A DNA stretch of 64,000 bases, taken from contig NZ_JAHVAA010000015.1 of the NCBI RefSeq assembly GCF_019264485.1, positions 186,001-250,000 on the forward strand, given 5' to 3'. The translations under genes and the position numbers were made by a program. Positions 25,225-33,794 of the stretch are shown piece by piece. Source of the stretch: Sediminibacterium sp. Lineage in GTDB: Bacteria; Bacteroidota; Bacteroidia; Chitinophagales; Chitinophagaceae. The notes below the pieces were generated by a model. It was not told the DNA's origin. It did not search any database and saw nothing but the letters and a program-made list of their open reading frames with translations. Position 1 is the stretch's first letter. The number at the start of each line of letters is the position of its first letter.

Positions 25225-26400
25225 ATGACAAATGTGTATCTCAGGAAAAAGATCGCTCCCAGGATCGCCAATGGCCATCCCTGGATATTCGGGAATGAAG
25301 TGGAAAGGGTATCAGGACCAGTGGAAGCAGGCGATATTGTTGATGTTTTTTATGCCGACGGAAAATTTGCCGGCCGGGGATATGTGAACCCCAAATCGCA
25401 GATCATGGTGCGTTTGTTAAGCCGTAAAAAAGAAGAAATCGATGAGCAGTTCTTTTATAACCGGATAGCTGAAGCATGGAGCTATCGCCAGAAAATTGGT
25501 TATACCGAAAACTGCCGGCTCATTTTTGGCGAAGCCGATTATATGCCGGCACTAATCATTGATAAATTCAATGACTATTTTGTATTACAAACCCTTTCGC
25601 TGGGTATGGATAAATGGAAACCTGCTATTGTAAAAGCACTCGAATCCCTATTCTCCCCCAAAGGTATTTATGAGCGTAATGATGTACCCGTTCGTGAACT
25701 GGAAGGCTTGCCACAACACAAAGGTTTTTTATCTGCCCCTTTCGATACCAATATCATCATCAATGAAAATGGATTGAAGTTTCATGTTGATATTGAAAAT
25801 GGACAGAAAACAGGTTATTTTCTCGACCAGCAGGATAACCGGCGCGCTATTCAGCATATAGTAAAAGGAGCCGAAGTATTGGGCGCATTTACCTATACGG
25901 GTACTTTTGAAATTCATGCGGCGCATTATGGCGCTAAATCTGTTTTAGGTTTGGACATTTCTGAAAATGCAGTGGCACAGGCAAACCGCAATGCGGCTTT
26001 AAACGGACTTGAAAATATCTGTCGTTTTGAAGCCATGAATGCATTTGATGTGTTGAAACAGTGGGGTAAAGATGGAAGACAATATGATGTTGTCATGTTA
26101 GACCCACCCGCTTTCACCAAAAGCAGGGAAAATATTCAAAAAGCAATTACAGGTTATAAGGAAATTAACCTGAGAGGAATGAAGCTCATACGCAATGGAG
26201 GTTTCCTTGTAACCTCTAGTTGTACCAATCTGGTACAGCCCGATCTCTTTTTACAAACCATTGAAATGGCTGCTAAAGATGCACGCAAAAAAATAAGACA
26301 GGTTACCTTTCAGGCACAGGCCAGCGATCATCCGATTATCTGGGGAATGGAGAATACGAATTATTTGAAGTTTTTGATTGTAGAAGTTTCTGATAAATAA
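25225..26400 (+). CDS. Class I SAM-dependent rRNA methyltransferase, RlmI/YccW type
   Basis: A 391-residue protein with an N-terminal PUA domain (LRKKIAPRIANGHPWIFGNEV; VNPKSQIMVRLLSR) and a Rossmann methyltransferase domain. The C-terminal half has VLGAFTYTGTFEIHAA (motif I) and VVMLDPPAFTKSR with DPPAF from residue 293 (motif IV), as in 23S rRNA m5C methyltransferases. SCTNLVQPDLF supplies the likely catalytic cysteine. It probably methylates 23S rRNA; the exact base is not determinable. The frame is open to 25021, but the upstream residues do not resemble PUA, so the ATG at 25225 is chosen. Confidence 0.88.
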   Translation: MTNVYLRKKIAPRIANGHPWIFGNEVERVSGPVEAGDIVDVFYADGKFAGRGYVNPKSQIMVRLLSRKKEEIDEQFFYNRIAEAWSYRQKIGYTENCRLIFGEADYMPALIIDKFNDYFVLQTLSLGMDKWKPAIVKALESLFSPKGIYERNDVPVRELEGLPQHKGFLSAPFDTNIIINENGLKFHVDIENGQKTGYFLDQQDNRRAIQHIVKGAEVLGAFTYTGTFEIHAAHYGAKSVLGLDISENAVAQANRNAALNGLENICRFEAMNAFDVLKQWGKDGRQYDVVMLDPPAFTKSRENIQKAITGYKEINLRGMKLIRNGGFLVTSSCTNLVQPDLFLQTIEMAAKDARKKIRQVTFQAQASDHPIIWGMENTNYLKFLIVEVSDK

Positions 26401-26406
26401 AAATTT

Positions 26407-26468
26407 AAAAGCCAAAATTCAAAAAAATGAGTAGATAAATGATCTTCGCTTTTTGAATTTTGGCTTTT
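26407..26468. terminator. 19-bp perfect hairpin between convergent genes
   Basis: AAAAGCCAAAATTCAAAAA (26407-26425) pairs perfectly with 26450-26468. The right arm is part of a TTTTGAA/TTTTGGC heptad run to 26480. It lies 6 bp after the RlmI-like stop and 19 bp from the convergent VPS10-type gene's stop, so a bidirectional terminator role is plausible. The stem is AT-rich, with T/A tracts on each side. Confidence 0.65.
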
Positions 26469-26487
26469 GAATTTTGAATTAATCTCC

Positions 26488-29400
26488 TCACTTCCAATCC
26501 GGCCATCTGCCGGGTGTATATGGGGCCTTGTTCAGTTCCAATTGTTTTTCGAGCGCCAATATTTCTTCATCCAGTTTACGCATAGCTGTCAATACACTGC
26601 TTAGACCTTTGGATGCAATGGCATAGTCGTTACGATAAGTTGTGGTGATAGCAGATGTTGAGTTCCACACACCTCCTTCCACATCTCCTACTCTGGCTGC
26701 TACAGATGGTGGCGTTTCAAATTCGCGACGCGATTTAGTAGCATCACCTGTCAGTTGTATTCCGATTTCGTTCAGTTTAAGTGTAAGTGCATATGCTTTC
26801 TCCACCACTGCTTTGGGCGATGCTGCTATATCCTGTGCCGCTGCATTTATATTTGCTAACCTGGTGCGCATGGTCGCATAAATATCAGTTGTAGCACTCA
26901 CTGCTTTTCTCAATGAAGCTACCTGCTTGTAGAACGACAGGTTATCTTCCATATTTACCGGCAGGCTGCTTTGTTGCAACAGTTTACAGGTGAAACTAAC
27001 AGGGCCGGCTATTTCGGTGAGTTGGCCATCTTCATATTTCGATAATGAAACAGTGTATTCACCCGGCATGGCCAGGTGTCCTTTTTCTTCTCCACCAAAT
27101 AATTGATCAGGTGCAGGTATTGTTCTGCCAACCACAGGCGCAGGTGTGGCATACCTGAAATCCCATACAATTTTTTGCAGCCCTTTTTTAGCTGGTGCTT
27201 TTAGATGCCGCACCACATCTCCTGCTTTATCGCGAATGGTAAATAATAAATAAGGGTCGGGCTGATTATCTTCCAATCTTAAACTGTCGATAGAAGGATA
27301 ATACACTTTTTCTCCTTTTTCATTCTTCGCTTTTTCATTTTCTGTCCGGATATCTTTCAGTTTTTTACTCTCGCTTTTAATATAGTAATTAAACACGGCA
27401 CCAACTGGTGGATTGGGTGTACTGAAATAGCTACTACCCAAATGACCTTTATCCCTTAAACCCAGTGGAAACCTTTCAATATACATCAGGCTTTCTTTCA
27501 CAGGAAAAATCACTGCATCTTTAGCCATCGTTTCTTTTTTGAAGGAACGTAATACGCTATAATCATCGAGAATATAAAAACCTCTTCCGAAAGTAGCCAG
27601 TACCAGGTCATTCTCTCTTCTCTGAATCTCAATATCGCGAACAGCAGCAACGGGTAGACCTGCTTTTAACTGAATCCATTCCTGTCCGCCATTATTGGAG
27701 AAGAAAACACCAAATTCTGTTCCTGCAAATAGCAGATCGCGATCTACATGATCTTCCGCAATACTGTACACACTTCCTCTCTGTGGCAGGTTAGACTGTA
27801 TAGGTTTCCATGTTTTACCGGCATCGGTTGTTTTTAACACATAAGGCTTGAAATCTCCATAACGATGATGATTGAAACATACATAAGCTGTATTTACATC
27901 ATGCAGCGATGCAATAATCTGATGTACATAACTCATTTCAGGAACACCGGGCAGTTTATCGAACTTCGTCCAGTTTTTTCCTCCGTCGGTGGTTAATTGT
28001 ATAAGGCCATCATCAGTACCTACCCAAAGCATTTCAGGGTTGAGTTTTGATTCGGCTATCGATGTAAGCTGACCAAAAATATCTGTACTCCCATTTTTTG
28101 CGATGGCATCTACAGACCATACTTTACCCATCACTTCAAATTTATTCCGATCAATCTGTCTGGTCAGGTCCGGGCTGATTACTTTCCAGCTATTGCCGCG
28201 GTCATCTGTTCTGAATACTTTATTGGCACCAAAATATAAGCGTGCATTATCATGCTGACTAATCAGCAATGGTGCATCCCAGTTCCAGCGGTAGGCAGCT
28301 TCATTTTCTCCTTCTGATGGTTTAATGCCATAGTACTCGCCGCTTTTTCTGTCGAAGCGAACCAAGCCTCCATACTGGCTTTGTGCATAGATGATATCGG
28401 GGTTTGACTGATCTACCTGTGTTTCAAAACCATCACCAATGGATGTGATATACCAGTCGCTGTTAACAATACCATTTCCAGATGTTGTTCTGCTGGGTCC
28501 GCCCAAACTCAGGTTATCCTGAGTTCCACCATGTACGCTATAAAATGGATAGGCATTATCGGTAGCCACTTTATAAAATTGTGTTACAGGCAGGTTCGAT
28601 TTAAAATCCCAGCTCTTTGCAAAATCCCATGTTTCATAGATACCACCATCGCAACCCACCAGCAGGTGATCTGTATCATTGGGATCTATCCAGACAGCAT
28701 GGTTATCGATGTGTTTATTGATTTCTCCTAAATTGTATACTGTTTTACCTGCATCATCACTTACTTTATAATACACATCGGTAATAAAAATGCGGTTAAC
28801 ATTTTGGGGATCGCAAACAATTTCCTGGTAATAATTTCCTGATGTTGCAAAACCACTTCGCTTTTCCCAGCTCTGTCCTTTGTCTTTGGAAAGATAGATT
28901 CCTCCTTTGTTGTCTTTTCCTTCCACCACCGTATACAATACATCCGGATTTACAGGACTGATGGCCAGTCCAATCCTCCCCAGTTCACCACCAGGAAAAC
29001 CGCCTTCTACTTTTTTCCAGGTATCGCCCCCATCTGTTGTTTTATATAAAGCAGATTCAGGTCCGCCGCCGATATAAGTAAATACCTTTCTCATACGTTG
29101 GTGAAAGGATGCGTATAATACATTCGGATTACGTGGATCCATTACCAGGTCGTTACATCCCGTATAACTGCTCACTGTTTTAATGGCATTCCAGGTTAAA
29201 CCACCATCGGTAGATTTATATACGCCCCGTTCTCCACCTTCACTCCATACCGGACCATAAGCAGCTACATAAATAATATTGGAATTGGTTGGGTCTACGA
29301 TGATTTCCGCAATATGCTCTGAATTTTTCAGTCCCATATTTTTCCAGGTTTTTCCAGCATCTTCCGATTTATAGATACCATCACCATAGGAAAGTGAACG

Positions 29401-29763
29401 CTGGTTATTATTTTCACCTGAACCTACCCAGATTACATTACTGTTATTCGGATCAATTGTTACACAACCAATCGAGTACGAACCCTGTGCATCGAATATG
29501 GGTTGAAACGTAACTCCATGATTTGTTGTTTTCCATACACCACCTGCAGAACTGGCAACATAGTATTCACTATGATTAGCTGGGTTTACCGCAAAATCTG
29601 AAATACGCCCTGAAGTTACTGCAGGACCGATAGACCGAAAACGCAGGTTGGAAAATGTGGCTGTATTAAATTCCGGAGAACCGGCAGCTTTATTTTGTGC
29701 CACACTCATTACCGGTAATAGCATTACCAGTATCCTTACAATGGATTGAATAATCAGTTTCAT
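26488..29763 (-). CDS. VPS10/BNR-repeat (sortilin-like) exported protein
   Basis: A 1091-residue secreted protein with a signal peptide (MKLIIQSIVRILVMLLPVMS). The first two thirds form beta-propellers carrying many Asp-box/BNR motifs (S/T-x-D-x-G-x-T/S-W), for example KSEDAGKTW, KSTDGGLTW, KTTDGGDTW, LSKDKGQSW, RTDDRGNSW, KTTDAGKTW. The C-terminal third contains beta-sandwich-like and helical segments. Members are usually annotated as glycosyl hydrolase-like or VPS10 proteins; no sialidase or cellulase catalytic set can be confirmed. The frame starts 9 codons upstream (29790); the ATG at 29763 is preferred for the signal peptide. Confidence 0.85.
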   Translation of the reverse strand: MKLIIQSIVRILVMLLPVMSVAQNKAAGSPEFNTATFSNLRFRSIGPAVTSGRISDFAVNPANHSEYYVASSAGGVWKTTNHGVTFQPIFDAQGSYSIGCVTIDPNNSNVIWVGSGENNNQRSLSYGDGIYKSEDAGKTWKNMGLKNSEHIAEIIVDPTNSNIIYVAAYGPVWSEGGERGVYKSTDGGLTWNAIKTVSSYTGCNDLVMDPRNPNVLYASFHQRMRKVFTYIGGGPESALYKTTDGGDTWKKVEGGFPGGELGRIGLAISPVNPDVLYTVVEGKDNKGGIYLSKDKGQSWEKRSGFATSGNYYQEIVCDPQNVNRIFITDVYYKVSDDAGKTVYNLGEINKHIDNHAVWIDPNDTDHLLVGCDGGIYETWDFAKSWDFKSNLPVTQFYKVATDNAYPFYSVHGGTQDNLSLGGPSRTTSGNGIVNSDWYITSIGDGFETQVDQSNPDIIYAQSQYGGLVRFDRKSGEYYGIKPSEGENEAAYRWNWDAPLLISQHDNARLYFGANKVFRTDDRGNSWKVISPDLTRQIDRNKFEVMGKVWSVDAIAKNGSTDIFGQLTSIAESKLNPEMLWVGTDDGLIQLTTDGGKNWTKFDKLPGVPEMSYVHQIIASLHDVNTAYVCFNHHRYGDFKPYVLKTTDAGKTWKPIQSNLPQRGSVYSIAEDHVDRDLLFAGTEFGVFFSNNGGQEWIQLKAGLPVAAVRDIEIQRRENDLVLATFGRGFYILDDYSVLRSFKKETMAKDAVIFPVKESLMYIERFPLGLRDKGHLGSSYFSTPNPPVGAVFNYYIKSESKKLKDIRTENEKAKNEKGEKVYYPSIDSLRLEDNQPDPYLLFTIRDKAGDVVRHLKAPAKKGLQKIVWDFRYATPAPVVGRTIPAPDQLFGGEEKGHLAMPGEYTVSLSKYEDGQLTEIAGPVSFTCKLLQQSSLPVNMEDNLSFYKQVASLRKAVSATTDIYATMRTRLANINAAAQDIAASPKAVVEKAYALTLKLNEIGIQLTGDATKSRREFETPPSVAARVGDVEGGVWNSTSAITTTYRNDYAIASKGLSSVLTAMRKLDEEILALEKQLELNKAPYTPGRWPDWK

Positions 29764-29790
29764 ATGATTAGCATTAGCTTGGTTAATCAT

Positions 29791-29805
29791 CCCGTTACAA
29801 ACGGG
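29791..29805 (-). other. Short CCCGTT/AACGGG hairpin in the 5' region of the VPS10-type gene
   Basis: A 6-bp stem with a 3-nt loop, 27 nt upstream of the chosen ATG at 29763 and directly abutting the alternative ATG at 29790. No T-run. Role unknown. Confidence 0.35.
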
Positions 29806-29882
29806 ACAGCATTAAATATAAGGAAAAAAATTACGGAAGGAAGCCTGAAATGACGAATGAATAATAATGCAGGAACTGTCTG

Positions 29883-30245
29883 TTATTTCACTACCTGAAA
29901 CTTACCAGACTCCACAATACGATTACGCTGATCGCGTAATTGGTAAATATAAAGACCACGGTAATACTGGTCATCGAGGTTGATGACTACTTTGGGTTCA
30001 GTGATACGAACTTCTGTCATACGCTTGCCGAGGAAATTACAGATTAAGAGGCTGTAAGTTTTATCAACCGATTTGTCAAACTCAAAGTTAATAACGGTGG
30101 TAGCAGGGTTGGGATAGAAACGGGTTACTTTAGATTGCAGTTCGGGGAACTCCGTGAGCTTACCCACATTAAACACCGGGTCGGATGCAAAGCTGCTTCC
30201 GAGGGTCATGCATACCAGTAAAAGTATTGTGTACCTTTTTCCCAT
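29883..30245 (-). CDS. Small exported protein made almost entirely of a type IX sorting domain
   Basis: A 120-residue protein with a signal peptide (MGKRYTILLLVCMTLGSSFA), about 25 residues of linker, and then a type A sorting-domain-like C-terminus. VTRFYPNPATTVINFEFD near 40-57 matches the YPNP entry motif, and GLYIYQLRDQRNRIVESGKF matches the conserved G-x-Y-x-x-x-V/L end. Substrates of type IX secretion usually carry this domain behind a large effector; here there is almost no cargo. It could be a processed surface peptide, a decoy, or a remnant of a larger gene. Confidence 0.75.
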   Translation of the reverse strand: MGKRYTILLLVCMTLGSSFASDPVFNVGKLTEFPELQSKVTRFYPNPATTVINFEFDKSVDKTYSLLICNFLGKRMTEVRITEPKVVINLDDQYYRGLYIYQLRDQRNRIVESGKFQVVK

Positions 30246-30316
30246 GGGTTTAATAATACTCTAAATTAGTTAAATGATGTGATTTTTACAAAAAGGACTG
30301 TTAAAACCCGGGGAAT

Positions 30317-30351
30317 AATGAATATTGAATGTAGAATATTGAATGTAGAAG
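30317..30351. repeat. TGAATAT/TGAATGT word tract
   Basis: Heptads TGAATAT, TGAATGT, AGAATAT, TGAATGT, AGAAGT in register, upstream of the mini type IX gene. The arms are not self-complementary, but the words resemble those of the hairpin at 30444. Confidence 0.5.
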
Positions 30352-30443
30352 TGGTGAATTGGGCTTTTTTGTGTTCCTCTACTCTTTTTTTGCTTAACTG
30401 CTATAGATAAATAGGGGGCTTGAAAAAGACAGGAAGAATAATG

Positions 30444-30490
30444 AATATCGAATATCCAACTTCGAAATTCGATATTGGATATTCGATATT
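30444..30490. repeat. 16-bp perfect hairpin after the peroxiredoxin gene
   Basis: AATATCGAATATCCAA (30444-30459) pairs perfectly with 30475-30490. The whole element can be read as heptads related to TGAATAT/CGAATAT. It ends 10 nt from the peroxiredoxin stop (minus strand), so it lies in that transcript's 3' region. Confidence 0.75.
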
Positions 30491-30499
30491 ATACTGTTC

Positions 30500-30970
30500 T
30501 TACAGACTATTAAGTGTTTGCTGGATAGCTGCAAAATTCGGTAGATCACCGGGTGTCGGACATACTTCTGCATATCTAACCACTCCTGCAGCATCAATTA
30601 CAAAAGCAGCACGTTTGCTTACACCCTGCATTTCAAAAGCCGGGAAAGTATCGTATAAAACGCCAAATGCTTTGGCTGCTTCTTTATTAAAATCGCTCAG
30701 CAACTGAAAATTCAGTTTCTGTTCGTCGCGGAATTTACCCAATGAAAAAAGTGAATCTACCGATACACCAAACACCACTGCATTGGTATTATTATACAAT
30801 GAGATATTATCGCGAACATTACATAACTCGGTTGTACATACACCTGTAAATGCCAAAGGGAAAAAAAGTACTACTACATTTTTTCCTTTTTGGTCTGCCA
30901 ATGATACTTTGTTCTTGTCTGTGTCGAAAAGAGAAAAATCGGGTGCCACTGCACCGGCCTGAATACTCAT
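30500..30970 (-). CDS. Peroxiredoxin (AhpE-like, redoxin family)
   Basis: A 156-residue thiol peroxidase starting MSIQAGAVAPDFSLFDTDKN. The peroxidatic Cys lies in AFTGVCTTELCNVRDN near residue 45, and a second Cys follows five residues later in the same helix. VVVLFFPLAFTGVCT is the conserved strand-loop. A further Cys (EVCPTPGDLPNF) near the C-terminus could act as resolving residue. It reduces peroxides using a thioredoxin-like donor. Monocistronic by spacing, with a hairpin immediately downstream. Confidence 0.9.
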   Translation of the reverse strand: MSIQAGAVAPDFSLFDTDKNKVSLADQKGKNVVVLFFPLAFTGVCTTELCNVRDNISLYNNTNAVVFGVSVDSLFSLGKFRDEQKLNFQLLSDFNKEAAKAFGVLYDTFPAFEMQGVSKRAAFVIDAAGVVRYAEVCPTPGDLPNFAAIQQTLNSL

Positions 30971-31037
30971 ATGATTTGATTTAATTGTTGAACGATACTA
31001 TAAAAAACAATAATAGGTGAAAAAAGTTGAATGCAAT

Positions 31038-31694
31038 TTACAATTGCATTTCAGGAACGTGATCGGGTATGATCAGCTTACCTGCTGTTTTGGCCCTTAT
31101 TTCCTCCACACTAACACCGGGAGCGCGTTGCAGTAATACAAACCCTTCTGCAGTAATATCAAGTGCGGCTAATTCTGTCACTACTTTTTTTACACAACCC
31201 ACACCTGTGAGTGGCAAACTGCATTTAGGTAATAATTTACTTTCTCCTTTCGGATTGGTATGCATCATGGCTACGATGATATTTCTGGCACTGGCTACCA
31301 GATCCATGGCACCGCCCATGCCTTTTACCATTTTACCCGGTATTTTCCAGTTGGCTATATCGCCTGTTTCACTTACTTCCATAGCACCTAATACTGTCAG
31401 GTCAATTTTTCCGGCCCTGATCATGCCGAAACTTTCAGCACTGTCGAAGAATGCACCACCGGGTATTACTGTTACGGTTTCTTTACCTGCATTAATCAGA
31501 TCAGCATCTATTGCTTCTTCTGTGGGGTATGGACCCATTCCCAAAATACCATTCTCACTCTGAAAAATAACCGTCATACCATCAGGAATAAAATTAGACA
31601 CAAGCGTGGGTATGCCGATGCCAAGATTTACATACATGCCATCCCGCAGTTCCTGTGCAATTCTTTTTGCGATACCAAATTTATCTAAAGCCAT
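31038..31694 (-). CDS. scoB: Succinyl-CoA:3-ketoacid CoA transferase subunit B
   Basis: A 218-residue beta subunit. With ScoA it moves CoA from succinyl-CoA to acetoacetate or related 3-oxoacids. The [10 protein letters not shown] segment near residue 50 contains the glutamate (SENG) that forms the CoA thioester. [30 protein letters not shown] is also characteristic. It lies downstream of scoA on the minus strand across a 93-bp gap filled by a GTAGTGA-word inverted repeat. Confidence 0.94.
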   Translation of the reverse strand: MALDKFGIAKRIAQELRDGMYVNLGIGIPTLVSNFIPDGMTVIFQSENGILGMGPYPTEEAIDADLINAGKETVTVIPGGAFFDSAESFGMIRAGKIDLTVLGAMEVSETGDIANWKIPGKMVKGMGGAMDLVASARNIIVAMMHTNPKGESKLLPKCSLPLTGVGCVKKVVTELAALDITAEGFVLLQRAPGVSVEEIRAKTAGKLIIPDHVPEMQL

Positions 31695-31732
31695 GAGATA
31701 AGTTATTTTAATATTTTGTTAGGGTAGATCAA

Positions 31733-31796
31733 AGTGAGTAGTCAGTAGTGAGTAATTTGTTTCTCCTAACTCCTAACTTACTACTGACTACTCACT
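31733..31796. repeat. GTAGTGA/GTAGTCA inverted repeat overlapping the scoA stop
   Basis: AGTGAGTAGTCAGTAGT (31733-31749) pairs perfectly with 31780-31796. The right arm contains the scoA stop codon (31788-31790), and the tract supplies the last codons (V-S-S-E). The same words occur at 34994-35107. Confidence 0.85.
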
Positions 31797-32492
31797 ACTC
31801 ACTAACTTCACTGTCTTCCGCTCAATTCTTTTTGCATAATTCTTTCCTTCAAATATGCGATGTACATATACACCGGCAACATGAATTTCATCGGGATCGA
31901 GTTCTCCCGGCTGCACCAGGTGTTCTACTTCTGCAATCGTAATATTGCCGGCCTTTGCCATTGATGTAGAGAAATTGCGTGTTGTTTTTCTGAAGACCAG
32001 GTTACCCAATGTATCGCCTTTCCAAGCTTTCACCATTGCAAAATCTGCATGAAGTGCCATTTCCATCAGGTGTGGTTTATTATTGAATACACGTACTTCT
32101 TTTCCTTGTGCTATTTCGGTACCGTAACCTGCGGGTGTAAAAAATGCAGGGATACCCATACCGGCCATTTGTATACGCGTAGCCAGCGTTCCCTGAGGAA
32201 TAAGATCAACTTCCAGTTCTCCACTCAGCAACTGTCTTTCAAACTCCGCATTCTCTCCCACATAGCTGCTGATCATTTTTTTGATCTGTCTTGTCTTGAG
32301 TAATAAGCCCAGTCCGAAATCATCCACACCTGCATTATTCGAAATACAGGTAAGTCCTTTTATTCCTTTCTCTACCAATGCTGCTATAGAATTTTCCGGT
32401 ATACCATTCAGGCCAAATCCACCTAACATCAGTGTAGCGCCATCCTGTATATCATTAATAGCTTCCGCAGCATTCCTGTATACTTTATTCAT
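31788..32492 (-). CDS. scoA: Succinyl-CoA:3-ketoacid CoA transferase subunit A
   Basis: A 234-residue alpha subunit of 3-oxoacid CoA transferase with the conserved GATLMLGGFGLNGIPENSIAAL near residue 17-38 and a C-terminal half ending with EVEHLVQPGELDPDEIHVAGVYVHRIF. It forms a heteromeric enzyme with ScoB just downstream. The final four residues (VSSE) and the stop codon are encoded by the right arm of a GTAGTGA-word repeat, so the C-terminus may have been remodelled by that element. Confidence 0.94.
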   Translation of the reverse strand: MNKVYRNAAEAINDIQDGATLMLGGFGLNGIPENSIAALVEKGIKGLTCISNNAGVDDFGLGLLLKTRQIKKMISSYVGENAEFERQLLSGELEVDLIPQGTLATRIQMAGMGIPAFFTPAGYGTEIAQGKEVRVFNNKPHLMEMALHADFAMVKAWKGDTLGNLVFRKTTRNFSTSMAKAGNITIAEVEHLVQPGELDPDEIHVAGVYVHRIFEGKNYAKRIERKTVKLVSSE

Positions 32493-32505
32493 AGATCAGT
32501 TGCAT

Positions 32506-32877
32506 TTATTTTTTGGGTTGCCCTCTTTCAATTTCATACCGCTTTAAACGTTCTCTGTTTGAGAGTGCATCAAGTGAATCGAGAAGGCGTTTAAAAGAAA
32601 CAGGCCGGCCTTCATAATAGCGGTAACTGGCAAAATATCTTTCCCGCGAAACACCATGTATTTTGAAAACCATTTCATACAATTTCACGTCTTCCTTGTT
32701 CCGGATGGCATTGGTATCCTGTATGATCTTTCTGTTGAACCATTCGTCGGCTTTCATCATATCCCACATAATCAGTTTCATACTATCAACGGGTATAATA
32801 GCTGTTTTCGTTTCATTCCTACAGCTCATCTGCATTAGGAACAGGAAGACTATACATGCACCGGTCATTACTCTCAT
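32506..32877 (-). CDS. DUF4296 domain lipoprotein
   Basis: A 123-residue protein with a lipoprotein-type signal (MRVMTGACIVFLFLMQMSCR; Cys19 likely acylated) and a helical domain. IPVDSMKLIMWDMMKADEW and VKLYEMVFKIHGVSRERYFASYRYYEGRP are the DUF4296 signature. Function unknown; the family is common in Bacteroidota envelopes. It overlaps porD by ATGA (32874-32877), which suggests an operon coaBC-porD-DUF4296. Confidence 0.82.
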   Translation of the reverse strand: MRVMTGACIVFLFLMQMSCRNETKTAIIPVDSMKLIMWDMMKADEWFNRKIIQDTNAIRNKEDVKLYEMVFKIHGVSRERYFASYRYYEGRPVSFKRLLDSLDALSNRERLKRYEIERGQPKK

Positions 32878-33794
32878 CGCAGTTCTTCTTTATATTTTGA
32901 TGCGTTGATCACATCCAGTTCACTCAGTAATTCAACCGCTTTGGCTTTTTCTCCGGCAGGCGCCTTTTTAAATACACCCACCAACTCCTGGTACTTACCC
33001 TGCATAAAGAATTGCTGAATCATGGTATTCGGATTTTCCTTACCAAATGTTTGCAACTGTATCAGCGCATTGATAATACCCGCCCTAGCTTCAGCTTCTT
33101 TATCGTATAAATTATCAAGCCCCTTTCTGTAATAACCGTAAATGATATCGTGTATGGTATTATACCTTGTATTAATCAGGTTTTCGTTGAGCCAGTATCG
33201 GTTTCTCAACCCGTCAAAAATTCTCCAGCCCGAAATACCCCTTCCTTCCGGTGCATTGTTTACAATATTCTGTGCTCTCCTGAAATAGGCTTCTCCTGCT
33301 TTGGGTGCAAAAGAATCGTAATCGAGTCCGAGAATGGTATACGCATAAAAAGCAAAAATGGCCGTTAAATTGGCTACAGTTGCATCGGTACCCTGTACCC
33401 TGTTTTCATTAAACTCTACTGGCTGGAATTCTACATATTTAAATGCCACATCTGCATCCTGAAAATTAATCATGGCTGCCTGGTACGATGAATGATACAC
33501 GGGTCTTGCTGCCTGAATATTTAAAGAAGCTTTATAAATATTCGGCTCCAGAACACTTTCAATATTGAGGATAAAACTGCACTCTATCTTTTCATTTTGT
33601 TTATAGTTATCATTCGTCCATTTTCTGTTGTTCAGCAAATTAGTCAACTGATTCTGCAGGGTGGTAAATATTTTTCTGTCGATATTGGTCGTTACCCTGT
33701 TCGATAATACGGTTACCCTTGCCTGCAGTTCCTGGGCACCCGCTTCGCATACAATGCATGCAAGCAATAATAGACTGATGATTTTTTTATACAT
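32874..33794 (-). CDS. porD: PorD family (DUF4835) protein, type IX secretion associated
   Basis: A 306-residue exported protein with a signal peptide (MYKKIISLLLLACIVCEAGA). DUF4835 hallmarks include ELQARVTVLSNRV at the mature N-terminus, IECSFILNIE, AARPVYHSSYQAAMINFQD and YAYTILGLDYDSFAPKAGE. The family is annotated as PorD, linked to type IX secretion in Bacteroidota, though its exact role is poorly defined. It overlaps the 3' end of coaBC by 8 bp, the usual neighbourhood in this phylum. Confidence 0.85.
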   Translation of the reverse strand: MYKKIISLLLLACIVCEAGAQELQARVTVLSNRVTTNIDRKIFTTLQNQLTNLLNNRKWTNDNYKQNEKIECSFILNIESVLEPNIYKASLNIQAARPVYHSSYQAAMINFQDADVAFKYVEFQPVEFNENRVQGTDATVANLTAIFAFYAYTILGLDYDSFAPKAGEAYFRRAQNIVNNAPEGRGISGWRIFDGLRNRYWLNENLINTRYNTIHDIIYGYYRKGLDNLYDKEAEARAGIINALIQLQTFGKENPNTMIQQFFMQGKYQELVGVFKKAPAGEKAKAVELLSELDVINASKYKEELR

